Source: Olsenella timonensis
Lineage (GTDB): Bacteria > Actinomycetota > Coriobacteriia > Coriobacteriales > Atopobiaceae
NCBI RefSeq assembly: GCF_900119915.1
Contig: NZ_LT635455.1
Coordinates: 1,054,001-1,118,000, forward strand
DNA length: 64,000 bases
Direction of reading: 5' to 3'
Position numbers and translations under genes: made by a program. This document shows, in pieces, positions 18,239-27,740 of this stretch (its first letter is position 1; the number at the start of each line of letters is the position of its first letter). The notes beneath the pieces were generated by a model. The model saw only the letters and a program-made list of their open reading frames with translations, was not told the origin of the DNA and searched no databases.

Positions 18239-19672
18239 CTACTCGGTAGTCTCGGGAGACGCCGTTGCGGAGTCGGCGGCGCTGCCCGTCGAGGCGTCGG
18301 CGGCGGAGTCGGACCCCGTCGAGGCGTCGGTGGCGGAGCCGTCCGTGGCGGCGCTTCCGTCGGCGCCGTCATCGGTGCTCGAGGCGGAGTCCTGGGAGAG
18401 GTAGACCGGGGTGACGGAGCGGACCTTCCACCCGATGCCGTCACGCGTCATCTCGATCGTGTAGTCCTGCTCGCCGCCGCTCGAGAGCGACGCGCTGAGA
18501 TAGACGGTGGACTCCATCATCGAGCGGTCGACGCCGGTGACGCTCACCTCGGCACCGGAGGGGATGACGTCGGAGATCTCCTGGATCTGCACCGTCGAGA
18601 GGTCGCTCACCACATACGACGAGAGGTCGGAGCCCTGCGTCTTCGCGTCAAAGAGCTGCTCGGCGACGGACTGCTGGGTGGGCCAGCCGTAGCCGTTGAT
18701 GTAGGCGAACGCCCCGCCGCCGCCGACGAGGGCGAGCAGGACGAGGATGACGATGAACACCTTGAGCCCGGTGTGACGGTGCTTGCGCCTCACCTTGCGG
18801 TCGATCCTGTCCTGCTGGACGAGGTCCTCCTCGCTGACCGAGAAGAAGCCCGTGTCCTCCGGGGAGGGCATGAGCTCGCCCGAGGCCCCCGAGGGGTCGA
18901 GGGGGTCGTAGGAGGTGGGGCCGTAGCCCGCCGCGGCGAGAAAGGCGTCGGTCTCGGAGGGGCGGCGGGAGTCGATCGAGGCGACGGCCTTGCGGGCCGC
19001 GTCATAGGCGGCCTGAGCGTCCGGGGAGAGCTCGAGGCTGCCGTCGGCGGTCGCGTGGGCGAACGCGTCGACCGCCTCGTTCATGCGGTTGGCGGCAACG
19101 TAGGCGAGCGCGAGGTCGCACCAGATCTTGTTCTGGTCCTCGAGCGGGGTCGTGAAGTCGAGCGCCGTGCGATAGGCCTCGACCGCGTCGACGGGACGCC
19201 CGAGGCGCATGAAGCAGCCGCCCAGGTCGCAGAGCGCGAGGGACGGGGCGGGATTGGACTCGTCGATGGCGGCGCTGCGGTAGGCGATCCCGGCGTTTCG
19301 GACGTCGCCGAGCTGCTCGTAGGCCGTGCCGAGCGCCATGTATGCCTTGTAGGGCGTCGGGTAGGAGGAGTCGGAGACGGCGTCGGTGAGCGAGACGACG
19401 GCCTCCTGCGGGCGACCGGCGGCGAGCAGGGCGCGTCCACGGTTGCAGCTGAGCGCACCGCGCTTGCCGTAGGAGGCGTCGGCGAGGGCGTCGCCGTAGG
19501 CGATCGCAGCCTGCTCGAACCGGCCGAGCTTCATGTAGGCGTTGCCTCGGAGGTGGTCGGCCTCGCCGGCCGCCTCCCCGCCCTGGCGGGCCCCCTCGAG
19601 CAGCGTGGCCGCGGTGAGCCAGTCGCCCCCCTGGTACGCGCGCTTGCCGGACTCAAATGCCTGCTGATTCAC
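18239..19672 (-). CDS. TPR-repeat membrane protein with low-complexity tail
   Basis: A 477-residue protein of unknown function. Residues 1-260 form several tetratricopeptide-like helical repeats (QQAFESGKRAYQGGDWLTAA; PTPYKAYMALGTAYEQLGD; APSLALCDLGGCFMRLGR), a protein-binding scaffold. A single membrane segment (LKVFIVILVLLALVGGGGAF) near residue 350 is followed by an extracytoplasmic domain and a Ser/Asp/Ala/Thr-rich tail containing a tandem 10-residue repeat (DASTGSDSAA / DASTGSAADS). The GTG start at 19672 is chosen for its GGGAGG site. Its place before mreB hints at a cell-envelope role, which is inference. Confidence 0.8.
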   Translation of the reverse strand: MNQQAFESGKRAYQGGDWLTAATLLEGARQGGEAAGEADHLRGNAYMKLGRFEQAAIAYGDALADASYGKRGALSCNRGRALLAAGRPQEAVVSLTDAVSDSSYPTPYKAYMALGTAYEQLGDVRNAGIAYRSAAIDESNPAPSLALCDLGGCFMRLGRPVDAVEAYRTALDFTTPLEDQNKIWCDLALAYVAANRMNEAVDAFAHATADGSLELSPDAQAAYDAARKAVASIDSRRPSETDAFLAAAGYGPTSYDPLDPSGASGELMPSPEDTGFFSVSEEDLVQQDRIDRKVRRKHRHTGLKVFIVILVLLALVGGGGAFAYINGYGWPTQQSVAEQLFDAKTQGSDLSSYVVSDLSTVQIQEISDVIPSGAEVSVTGVDRSMMESTVYLSASLSSGGEQDYTIEMTRDGIGWKVRSVTPVYLSQDSASSTDDGADGSAATDGSATDASTGSDSAADASTGSAADSATASPETTE

Positions 19673-19689
19673 GATGACCTCCCGGGTGG

Positions 19690-20247
19690 CTACGACGCCG
19701 AGGCGCCCGTGCGCTCGATGCGGATCGAATTGATTACGTCGCCCGCCCTGAGCGCGGCGATGACCTCGGTCCCCTCGAGCGTCCGGCCGAAGACGGTGTA
19801 GCCCGAGTCGAGGCCGTGCTGGGGACCGAGGCAGAAGTAGAACTGGGACCCCGCGGAATCGGGGTCGGCGGAGCGCGCCATGGCCAGCGCGGCGTCGTCG
19901 TGCGAGTTGCGCGGGTTGGTGGCGTACTCCTGGCGGATGCGATAGCCGGGGCCGCCCGTGCCGGGGCGCCCGTGAGGACCCGCCTCGCCGCGCGCCACCT
20001 GCTCGGGGGTCATGTCCCGAGTGTTGGGGCACCCGCCCTGGATCACGAAGCCCGGGACGTAGCGATGGAACTTGAGCCCGTCGTAGAAGCCGCTCGAGGC
20101 GAGCTCGCAGAAGTTCGCGACGTGCACGGGGGCGCCGAGCCCGTCGAGCGCGACCCGGATGACGCCCTTGGAGGTGTCGAAGACCGCGACCTCGTCACCA
20201 GCGACGGCGTACTCCGGCGTGTAGAGCGGATCCTGTATGAAACCCAT
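19690..20247 (-). CDS. Cyclophilin-type peptidyl-prolyl cis-trans isomerase
   Basis: A 185-residue cytoplasmic cyclophilin-type proline isomerase; no signal peptide is visible. Family motifs are FYDGLKFHRYVPGFVIQGG, the segment AMARSADPDSAGSQFYFCLG (usual SMAxxGPNTNGSQFFI) and YTVFGRTLEGTEV. The ATG at 20247 is preceded by GGGAGGCGAC. It is first in a unit with the TPR protein (17-base gap) and then mreB. An AT-rich promoter-like region lies upstream. Confidence 0.93.
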   Translation of the reverse strand: MGFIQDPLYTPEYAVAGDEVAVFDTSKGVIRVALDGLGAPVHVANFCELASSGFYDGLKFHRYVPGFVIQGGCPNTRDMTPEQVARGEAGPHGRPGTGGPGYRIRQEYATNPRNSHDDAALAMARSADPDSAGSQFYFCLGPQHGLDSGYTVFGRTLEGTEVIAALRAGDVINSIRIERTGASAS

Positions 20248-20300
20248 GTCGCCTCCCAATCGAGCGCCCTGAGGCGTCGAGCCGATTCTTCAACTCCATG

Positions 20301-20306
20301 ATTTTA
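20301..20306 (-). promoter_or_regulatory. Candidate -10 box for the cyclophilin gene
   Basis: TAAAAT on the minus strand, 53 bases before the start codon, lies in the only AT-rich patch between two GC-rich genes. I see no good -35 hexamer, so the call is tentative. Confidence 0.4.
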
Positions 20307-20368
20307 TCAGTATGCACAATGTTTCACATATTCGGCAGACGACAAAGGCGACGCTCTGCCCCATGGGC

Positions 20369-21340
20369 CTACTCCTCGCGCACGGGCCTCCAGGCGTCGT
20401 AGTTCTCGTCGAAGAGCGTCGCGTAGTCGGCGGCGCCGTCGAGGGTCGCCCGAACCGAGTCCGCGACCTGTGACGGATCGTCCGCGTCCGCGGCCTCCCC
20501 CCAGGCGCTTGTCAGGGCGTCGACGCGGTTCCTCAGCCAGTTGCCGAGCGTCTGGATGTGCTCGAGGTCGTCGGCATAGGCGCCGTCCTGGTCGTCGAGC
20601 TGGGAGGCGTCTGATATGAGGTTGGAGACGTCGATGGCGATCGCCTGGGCGCCCTCGAGCCCGTCGGCGGCGGCGGAGGCGTCCCCCCGCTCGCAGGCGG
20701 CGAGAAGGTCGTCCTCGCTCTCGCCCACCGCGTCGGCGAGCTCGGAAAGCTGCTCGTAGGCGGACTCGATATGGTCGAACGAGTCCAGGGAGACGCCGTC
20801 GTCGTCGACCTGCACGCGGTCCTGGCCGCTCAGCGACTCGACCTCTCCCGGGAACCCCGACATCGAGGTGTCGGCCGGCTCGGTCGCCCGCGTGACGGAC
20901 GCCGAGGGGTCCCAGGGGTGGGTGATGAGCAGGGCGGCGCCGCCCACGACGGCGACGGCGAACGCCGCGGCGAAGGCGAAGGCGCGCGGGCGGGGCATGC
21001 GGTCGCGCGCGGCGACGGGCGAGGACTGCCCGTCCGCCGCGGGAATGGCGCTCTCGATGCGCGTCATGACGCCGGTGCGCGCGCTGCCCTGCTCCTCCCC
21101 GTCGTCGATCTCGGGGAGGTCGAGGTCGCGCTTCGGACGCGGGGCGGGCACCTCCCTGACGACGGCCCCGCACTTGGGGCACGTCGCCGCGTCGGGCCCC
21201 ACGAGCGCGCCGCAGGACGGGCACCACGCGAGCTCGCCGAGGTCGATCCTGCGCGTGACCTCGGTCGCCGCCTGGCAGCGGGGGCAGCGCTCCGCCCCGT
21301 CGGGGATGGTCGCGCCGCATCTGGGACAGGTCGGGGGCAC
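20369..21340 (-). CDS. Double zinc-ribbon membrane protein of unknown function
   Basis: A 323-residue protein. The N-terminus has paired CxxC zinc ribbons (CPRCGATIPDGAERCPRC and CPSCGALVGPDAATCPKC, residues about 4-60). A Pro/Asp-rich linker, one membrane segment (FAFAAAFAVAVVGGAALLI) and an acidic, helical extracytoplasmic domain (about 150 residues) follow. No enzymatic motif is seen. A GTG at 21340 is the likely start because it falls one base after the aconitase stop; upstream in-frame sequence lies inside that gene. Such zinc-ribbon/one-TM proteins are common in Actinomycetota, but their roles are unknown. Confidence 0.75.
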   Translation of the reverse strand: MPPTCPRCGATIPDGAERCPRCQAATEVTRRIDLGELAWCPSCGALVGPDAATCPKCGAVVREVPAPRPKRDLDLPEIDDGEEQGSARTGVMTRIESAIPAADGQSSPVAARDRMPRPRAFAFAAAFAVAVVGGAALLITHPWDPSASVTRATEPADTSMSGFPGEVESLSGQDRVQVDDDGVSLDSFDHIESAYEQLSELADAVGESEDDLLAACERGDASAAADGLEGAQAIAIDVSNLISDASQLDDQDGAYADDLEHIQTLGNWLRNRVDALTSAWGEAADADDPSQVADSVRATLDGAADYATLFDENYDAWRPVREE

Positions 21341-21341
21341 C

Positions 21342-24020
21342 TCAGCGACCCCCGTCGCAGAGCGAGTCGAGCACGTACGGCAGGATGCCCCCGCGCGCGA
21401 GGAAGGCCCCCTCGGTGGGCGTGTCGACACGCACGACGCAGGTGAAGCGCACCTGCGTCCCGTCCGGGCGGGAGGCGCAGACGCCCACACTCGCCGGGAC
21501 CGGAAGCCCGTCCGAGAGGTCGACGGGGCCGATGTCGAAGACCTCGTCGCCGACGAGCCCGAGCGTCGCGGCGCTCTCCCCGTCGACGAACTGCAGCGGG
21601 AGGATTCCCATCTGCACGAGGTTGGAGCGGTGGATGCGCTCGAAGCTCTCGGCGATCACGGCACGGACACCCAGGAGCAGCGGCCCCTTGCCCGCCCAGT
21701 CGCGGCTCGAGCCGGAGCCGTAGAGCTTACCCGCCACCACGACGAGCGGGACTCCGGCGGCACGGTACGCCTCGGCGGCGTCGAAGATCGGGACGACCTC
21801 GCCAGATCGCAGGTCCTTCGTCCACCCGCCCACGCGCCCGTCGGCGAGCGCGTTGCGAAGCTTCACGTTGGCAAAGGTGCCGCGAGCCATGACCTCGTGG
21901 TTTCCGCGACGCGCGCCGTAGGTGTTGTAGTCGGACGGCTCGACGCCGCGCTCGCAGAGGTAGCGCGCGGCGGGCGAGCCCTGGGCGATCGAGCCCGCCG
22001 GGGAGATGTGGTCGGTGGTGACGAAGTCGCCGAGGAGGGCGAGCGCACGGGCGCCGCGGACCTCGACGACCTCCTGCTCGCGCGCGAGCTCGAAGTAGGG
22101 GGCGCGCCGGACGTAGGTGGAGCGCTCGTCCCAGTCGAAGGTGGCAGACTCGCCGGAGTCGATGGCCCGCCAGGCGCTCGACCCCTCGAGCAGGCCGCGC
22201 GCGCCCTCGGCGAAGAGCGTGGTGTCGAGGGCCGAGGCGAGCGCGGACTCGACCTCGTCGTCGGTGGGCATGATGTCGGAGAGCATGACCGGCGACCCGT
22301 CGGACGCCGTGCCGACCGGCTCCGTCGTGAGGTCGACGTCCATCGTCCCGACGAGCGAGTAGGCGACGACGAGCGCCGGCGCGCAGAGGTAGTTCTGGCT
22401 CACGTCGGGCGAGATGCGTCCCTCGAAGTTGCGGTTGCCGGACAGCACGCTCGTGAGCTCGAGCCCGGCGGCGTGGGGCCTGAGGCACGCCTTGATCTCG
22501 CCGGAGTTGCCGATGCAGCTCATGCACCCAAAGCCGCAGGTGTAGAAGCCGAGCTCGCGCAGGGGCCCGACCAGGCCGCAGCGCTCGAGCAGAAGCTCGG
22601 TGGCGTGGCTTCCCGGCGCGAGAATCTTCTTCACCCAGGGACGGGGGGCGAGCCCGCGCTCGACGGCGTGCCGCGCGAGGAGTCCGGCGGCGACCATCAT
22701 GGCGGGGTCGGTCGCCGTCGTGCAGCTCGTGATGGCGGCGATGGCGATCGCACCGTGGCCGAGCTCGCCGACGCCCTCGACGGTCACGCGCTCGGAGAGG
22801 TCGCGGCCAGAGGCCGCGGCAGACGCCTCGAAGCGCGCCTTGAGCCCCGCGACCGACACCCTGTCGTGCGGCCGGGCGGGCCCGGCGAGCGAGGGCTCGA
22901 CGGAGCCGAGGTCGAGAGTGAGCGTGCGCGCGTAGACGCGCCCCTCCCCAACCCCGTACACGCCCTGCTCCTCGAGGTAGGCGCGGGCGAACGCGAGCTC
23001 GCGCCCGTCGCGGCCCGCAAGCGCGAGGTAGTCGAAGGTGACGTCGTCGGCCGGGAAGATCGTCGCGGTGGCACCGTACTCCGGCGTCATGTTCGCGACG
23101 CAGGCGCGCTGGGTGGCCGTGAGCGAGGCGACGCCCTCCCCCGTCACCTCGACGATGGAGCCGACCACGCCCTCCGCGCGCAGGAGCTCGGCCACCGTGA
23201 GCGCGACGTCCATGCCCGAGGCCCCCGCCGAGAGGGAGCCGGTCAGGCGAAGCTCGACGACGGGCGGCACGAGCATGGAGACGGGCTGGCCGAGCGCCGC
23301 CGCCTCCGCCTCGATGCCGCCGACGCCCCAGCCCAGCACGCCCACGCCGTTGGCGGTGGTGGTGTGGGAGTCCGTGCCCACGAGCGTGTCGAAGCACGCC
23401 ACGTCCCCCTCGGCGGCCGAGAGGGCGTCGGTCGTGACCACGCTGCAGAGTCGCTCGATGTTCAGCTGGTGGCAGATGCCTCCCCCCGGCGGGACGATCT
23501 CGACGTTGCTGAACGAGCGGCTCGCCCACTTGAGGAAGGAGAAGCGCTCGCGGTTGCGGTCGGCCTCGATTTGCTGGTTCCTCTCGACCGCGGACGCGCA
23601 CTCGGCCTCGTCCGCGATGACGGAGTGGTCGACGACGAGCGTGCAGGGGATGCGCGGGTTGACGCGGGCGGGGTCGCCTCCGCGCTCGACCATGGCGTCG
23701 CGCATCGCGGCGAAGTCGACGAACACCGGGACGCCGGTGAAGTCCTGGAAGAGGACGCGCGCCGGCATGAACTCGATCTCGTCCCCGGCGGTGCCCGAGA
23801 GCCCCGCGCGCAGGACGGCGTCGGCCATGCGGACGGCGTCGTCGTCGGTCTCCGCGCGACGGACCACGTTCTCGAGCAGGATCACCAGCGCGCGCGGGAG
23901 CCGCTCGGCGCCGGGGACGCCCGACACGACGTACGCGAGGCGCTCGACTCCGGCGGCCGAGAGCGTCCGCGGGCGGCGCGCGGCGCGGACCGCGGCGTCA
24001 ATCTCAGTGGTTGGTGTCAT
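21342..24020 (-). CDS. acnA: Aconitate hydratase, AcnA/IRP type
   Basis: An 892-residue [4Fe-4S] hydratase interconverting citrate and isocitrate. Family features: TDSHTTTANGVGVLGWGVGG, VLSGNRNFEGRI, GDFVTTDHISPAGSI and LYGSGSSRDWAGKG. Cluster Cys ligands are in ITSCTTATDP and CGFGCMSCIGNSG. Some usually invariant positions differ (SCTNTSNP is SCTTATDP; GCTGC is GCMSC). No citrate synthase or isocitrate dehydrogenase is nearby, so it may serve a partial pathway to 2-oxoglutarate. The start overlaps the ATPase gene by 17 bases. Confidence 0.9.
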   Translation of the reverse strand: MTPTTEIDAAVRAARRPRTLSAAGVERLAYVVSGVPGAERLPRALVILLENVVRRAETDDDAVRMADAVLRAGLSGTAGDEIEFMPARVLFQDFTGVPVFVDFAAMRDAMVERGGDPARVNPRIPCTLVVDHSVIADEAECASAVERNQQIEADRNRERFSFLKWASRSFSNVEIVPPGGGICHQLNIERLCSVVTTDALSAAEGDVACFDTLVGTDSHTTTANGVGVLGWGVGGIEAEAAALGQPVSMLVPPVVELRLTGSLSAGASGMDVALTVAELLRAEGVVGSIVEVTGEGVASLTATQRACVANMTPEYGATATIFPADDVTFDYLALAGRDGRELAFARAYLEEQGVYGVGEGRVYARTLTLDLGSVEPSLAGPARPHDRVSVAGLKARFEASAAASGRDLSERVTVEGVGELGHGAIAIAAITSCTTATDPAMMVAAGLLARHAVERGLAPRPWVKKILAPGSHATELLLERCGLVGPLRELGFYTCGFGCMSCIGNSGEIKACLRPHAAGLELTSVLSGNRNFEGRISPDVSQNYLCAPALVVAYSLVGTMDVDLTTEPVGTASDGSPVMLSDIMPTDDEVESALASALDTTLFAEGARGLLEGSSAWRAIDSGESATFDWDERSTYVRRAPYFELAREQEVVEVRGARALALLGDFVTTDHISPAGSIAQGSPAARYLCERGVEPSDYNTYGARRGNHEVMARGTFANVKLRNALADGRVGGWTKDLRSGEVVPIFDAAEAYRAAGVPLVVVAGKLYGSGSSRDWAGKGPLLLGVRAVIAESFERIHRSNLVQMGILPLQFVDGESAATLGLVGDEVFDIGPVDLSDGLPVPASVGVCASRPDGTQVRFTCVVRVDTPTEGAFLARGGILPYVLDSLCDGGR

Positions 24021-26400
24021 CTCTGCCCTCCACCCTTCTCACTATCTCCAGGAAGCGCTCGTCCCTGACGAGGCCGGAGACCAATCGCCCGTACATCCAG
24101 TTGAAGAAAGCGACGGCGGCAACGCCGGCCGCGAGGACGACCACGCCCATGCTACCCGTAAACGAGACGATCTCGAAGAACGGGGCGGCAACCGTACACC
24201 CAAGCGCAACAATGGCCGCGATCACGACGAGGAGGGCCGTGCGCAGCGGCGTGAGCGGCTGGGAGATGCGCCAGATGAGCGCGATGCCGACGAACGAGAC
24301 GAGCACGGTGCACACCGACGAAATCTCGTCGAAGGAGTGCCCGAGCGCGCGCCCGCAGACGAGCTCCGCGAGCAGCGCGCACACGATGGCGGCCGAGGCG
24401 GGCAGCGACCGCGCGAGGACGTTGGCGAGGAAGTTGCCGCGCACGAGCTCGTGGTTGGGCTCGAGCGCGAGCACGAACGACGGGATGCCGATCACCGCCG
24501 TGGAGAGCAGCGACATCTGGATCGGGATGAAGGGATAGGGCGGCATCACGATGCAGACGAGGGCGAGCACGGCCGTGAACACGGTCTTCACGAGAAACAG
24601 GGACGCCGACCGCTGCAGGTTGTTAATCGATCGCCGGCCCTCGGCGACGACCTCGGGCATGTGGGAGAAGTCGTTGTCCGCGAGGACTATCTCAGAGACG
24701 TTGCGCGCGGCGGCCGACCCCGACGCCATGGCGACCGAGCAGTCGGCCTCGCGCAGCGCGAGCACGTCGTTCACGCCGTCGCCGGTCATGGCGACGGTGC
24801 GGCCGCGACGGTGGAGCGCGCGGACCAGCTCGCGCTTCTGCTGCGGGGTCACGCGACCGAAGACGCGGGCCTCGTCGACGGCGGCCTCGAGGGCCTCGGG
24901 AGTGCTCAGCGTCGTGGCGTCGACGAAGCGTTCGGCCTGCGGCACGCCGGCGCGCTCGGCTATGGCGGACACCGTGCGCGGGTCGTCGCCGGAGATGACG
25001 CGAAGCTCGACTCCCTGCTCGAGGAAGAAGCGCATCGTCTGAGGGGCCGACGCGCGGATCTCGTCGCGGATGGCGACGCATCCGATCAGGCGAACCTCGC
25101 CCTCGACCTCGTCCTCAGGCGAGAAGGACGCGCACTCGCCGATCACGAGCACGCGCTCGGTGGCGTCGAAGGCCCTCGCGAGGGCGTCCGCCTCACCGAC
25201 GCGAGCCGAGCCGAGCACGAAGGCGGCGGCGCCCATCACCAGCGAGCGGCCGTCGGCGGTGACGCAGCCGGAGTACTTGCGCGCGGACGAGAAGGGCACG
25301 GCGCGCACGACCGGCTCGGACCCGAGGCCCCGCCCGGCGGCGTAGCGCAGGATCGCGCGGGCGGTCTCGTTGGCGTCCGCCTCGTTGGCCGCCACGATCG
25401 TCGCGAGCGCGGCGGCGACGCCCCCCTCGGACTCGCCGGGGGCCGCGACCACAGCCGCGACCTCCATCTCGCCGGTCGTGATGGTGCCGGTCTTGTCGAG
25501 GCAGAGCGTGTCGACGCGCGCGAGCGTCTCGACGCAGTAGGCCTGCTGGACGAGGACCATGCGCCGGCCGAGCCGGAAGGTGGCGATCGCGAGGACCGAC
25601 GAGGTGAGCAGGACGAGCCCCTGGGGAATCATGCCGATCACCGCGGCGACCGAGGTGAGGATCGCGTCGTTCAGGCTGCCGCCGTCCATGAGCCACGAGC
25701 GCAGGAAAAGCCCCAGGCCCAGCGGGACGAGCACGACCGTGCCGAGCCTGATGATGGCGCGCAGCGTGTCCTGGATCTCCGAGCGCACCGCCTTGACGTA
25801 CTTCGCCTCGGCGTTGATGCGTGCGGCATAGCCCTCGGCGCCCACGCGCGTCACGCGCGCGACGAGGCTCCCCGCGTCGACGAAGCTGCCGGAGAGCAGC
25901 TCGTCCCCGGGCCCCTTCGAGACGGGCTTCGCCTCGCCCGTGAGCAGGCTCTCGTTCATCGAGACGCAGCCCTCGACGATCACGGCGTCGGCGGGCACCT
26001 GGTCGCCGTGGGCGAGACGCATGAGGTCGTCCACCACAAGCTCCGAGGGCGCGACCATACGCTCGCCCCCGGACCGAATGACGCCGACCTCCTTCTGGGT
26101 GAGGATGGTCAGCTTGTCGACCATGCGCTTGGCGCGGACCTCCTGCGCCACGCCGATGAGGAGGTTGGCCGCCACGACGAGCATGAACAGCATGTTGCGG
26201 TACTGGCCGGTCAGGAGCACCAGCAGCGCCAGGGCCAGGTTGACGCCGTTGAACAGCGTCAGGGCATGCTCGGCGACGATCTGGCGCACGGTCTTGGTGC
26301 GCACGTCGGTGTTGGCGTTCACGCGGCCGGACGCCACGCGCTCGGCGACCTCGGCGTCCGTGAGGCCCGTGAGCGGCCCGCTCTTCTCGTCCTGCGTCAT
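24004..26400 (-). CDS. Cation-transporting P-type ATPase, CtpE-like
   Basis: A 798-residue P-type ATPase. Actuator motif TGEA is at 154-157, phosphorylation motif DKTGT at Asp302, and TGDGVND lies in the hinge. The M4 ion-site sequence is GMIPQGLVLL; there are four N-terminal and about six C-terminal membrane segments. No heavy-metal CPC motif or N-terminal metal-binding domain is seen. Length and M4 sequence resemble mycobacterial CtpE, a calcium transporter, so Ca2+ is a reasonable but unproven substrate. The ATG at 26400 follows GAGGGGAGAG. The next gene, acnA, overlaps its end by 17 bases. Confidence 0.88.
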   Translation of the reverse strand: MTQDEKSGPLTGLTDAEVAERVASGRVNANTDVRTKTVRQIVAEHALTLFNGVNLALALLVLLTGQYRNMLFMLVVAANLLIGVAQEVRAKRMVDKLTILTQKEVGVIRSGGERMVAPSELVVDDLMRLAHGDQVPADAVIVEGCVSMNESLLTGEAKPVSKGPGDELLSGSFVDAGSLVARVTRVGAEGYAARINAEAKYVKAVRSEIQDTLRAIIRLGTVVLVPLGLGLFLRSWLMDGGSLNDAILTSVAAVIGMIPQGLVLLTSSVLAIATFRLGRRMVLVQQAYCVETLARVDTLCLDKTGTITTGEMEVAAVVAAPGESEGGVAAALATIVAANEADANETARAILRYAAGRGLGSEPVVRAVPFSSARKYSGCVTADGRSLVMGAAAFVLGSARVGEADALARAFDATERVLVIGECASFSPEDEVEGEVRLIGCVAIRDEIRASAPQTMRFFLEQGVELRVISGDDPRTVSAIAERAGVPQAERFVDATTLSTPEALEAAVDEARVFGRVTPQQKRELVRALHRRGRTVAMTGDGVNDVLALREADCSVAMASGSAAARNVSEIVLADNDFSHMPEVVAEGRRSINNLQRSASLFLVKTVFTAVLALVCIVMPPYPFIPIQMSLLSTAVIGIPSFVLALEPNHELVRGNFLANVLARSLPASAAIVCALLAELVCGRALGHSFDEISSVCTVLVSFVGIALIWRISQPLTPLRTALLVVIAAIVALGCTVAAPFFEIVSFTGSMGVVVLAAGVAAVAFFNWMYGRLVSGLVRDERFLEIVRRVEGRDDTNH

Positions 26401-26537
26401 CTCTCCCCTCTCGTCAGGCGACCATTGTGACACGTGCCCCCGACGCGGGAGAGAACCTTACGAAAAAGAGAGAATGCCTCCACGCCCGCACGAGAAGCGG
26501 GCCCGCCCGCAGCATGCGGACGGGCCCGGCAATCGCG

Positions 26538-26614
26538 TGGTGCGCCCAGGGGGATTCGAACCCACGACCTTCTGCTCCGGAGGCAGACGCTCTCATCCAC
26601 TGAGCTATGGGCGC
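26538..26614 (-). tRNA. tRNA-Arg (anticodon CCG)
   Basis: A full cloverleaf on the minus strand: acceptor GCGCCCA/TGGGCGC, D-arm GCTC/GAGC, anticodon arm TCTGC-CTCCGGA-GCAGA with anticodon CCG, T-arm GTGGG-TTCGAAT-CCCCC. Discriminator A and a genomically encoded CCA complete the 77-base gene. It reads the CGG codon, frequent in a GC-rich genome. Confidence 0.97.
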
Positions 26615-26714
26615 GTGCGCAAGACAGTATAGCCGATTGCCCGGCGTCGTGCGCAACGAGTCGGTAACACGTGCGTGCTATCATCGCGCCGCACGTCACG
26701 ACCCAAGGAGCCAC

Positions 26715-27740
26715 ATGATTGCAGTCGTCAAGGAAACGGCCACGCCCGAGCAGCTCGACCATCTCGTCCGCTGGATCGAGGACCGTGGGTTCAGGACCAA
26801 CGTCTCGCCGGGTGACGAGGAGACCATCATCGGCATCATCGGCGACACCACGCGCATCGACCCGTTCATCCTCGAGAGCATGGACATCGTCGAGCGCGTC
26901 CAGCGCGTCTCCGAGCCCTACAAGCTCGCCAACCGCAAGTTCCACCCCGAGGACACCGTCGTCGACTGCGGCCACGGCGTGCTCGTGGGCGGCGGGCACT
27001 TCCAGGTGATCGCCGGCCCGTGCTCAGTCGAGGGGAGGAGCCTGCTCGAGATAGCCCGCGCGGTCAGGGCGGCCGGGGCGACCATGCTCCGCGGGGGAGC
27101 CTTCAAGCCCCGAACCTCGCCGTACACCTCGCAGGGCATGGGGGCGAGGGGCCTCGACCTGCTCATGGAGGCGGGGGCGGAGCTTGACATGCCCGTCGTG
27201 ACCGAGGTCATGGACCCGCGCGACGTCGCCCTGTTCCTCGAGAAGGGCGTCGACGTCCTTCAGGTGGGCGCGCGCAACGCCCAGAACTTCCCGCTCCTGC
27301 GGGAGGTGGGGCGCTCCGGCGTGCCGGTGCTGCTCAAGCGCGGCATGTCCGAGACCATCGACGAGCTGCTCATGGGCGCCGAGTACGTGATGAGCGAGGG
27401 CAACGCGAACGTCATGCTCTGCGAGCGCGGCATCCGCACCTTCGAGACGCGCACGCGCAACACCTTCGACGTGAACGCCATCCCGGTCCTGCACCACCTC
27501 ACGCACCTGCCGGTCGTCGGCGACCCGAGCCACGCCACGGGCTATACGCGCTACGTGCGCAGCGCCGCCTACGCCGCCGTCGCGGCGGGTGCCGACGCGC
27601 TCGAGATCGAGGTCCACGACTGCCCGAGCCAGGCGTGGTCAGACGGTGCGCAGGCCCTCACGCCGGCGCAGTTCTCCGACGCCATGCGCCGCGTCACGCT
27701 CATCCGCGAGGCAGTGACGGCCCCGGTCGAGGAGGTCTAG
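26715..27740 (+). CDS. aroF: 3-deoxy-7-phosphoheptulonate synthase (DAHP synthase, type I-beta)
   Basis: Commits PEP and erythrose 4-phosphate to the shikimate pathway. Residues 1-70 form the ferredoxin-like regulatory domain of the I-beta form, followed by the barrel with VIAGPCSVEG, RGGAFKPRTSPYTSQG, QVGARNAQNFPLL and PVVGDPSHATGY. The 341-residue length is typical. The ATG at 26715 has AAGGAG 5 bases upstream. It leads aroF-tyrA-aroB, with stop and start abutting. TATCAT at 26679-26684 could be the -10. Feedback control by Tyr or Phe through the N-domain is likely for the family. Confidence 0.96.
   Translation: MIAVVKETATPEQLDHLVRWIEDRGFRTNVSPGDEETIIGIIGDTTRIDPFILESMDIVERVQRVSEPYKLANRKFHPEDTVVDCGHGVLVGGGHFQVIAGPCSVEGRSLLEIARAVRAAGATMLRGGAFKPRTSPYTSQGMGARGLDLLMEAGAELDMPVVTEVMDPRDVALFLEKGVDVLQVGARNAQNFPLLREVGRSGVPVLLKRGMSETIDELLMGAEYVMSEGNANVMLCERGIRTFETRTRNTFDVNAIPVLHHLTHLPVVGDPSHATGYTRYVRSAAYAAVAAGADALEIEVHDCPSQAWSDGAQALTPAQFSDAMRRVTLIREAVTAPVEEV

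Noticed and set aside
23038-26430. Very long plus-strand open frame (1130 codons) opposite the P-type ATPase and aconitase genes
   Set aside because: Its translation is low-complexity and Arg/Ser/Thr-rich with no recognisable domain. The opposite strand encodes well-conserved enzymes. It is a by-product of GC-rich codon use.
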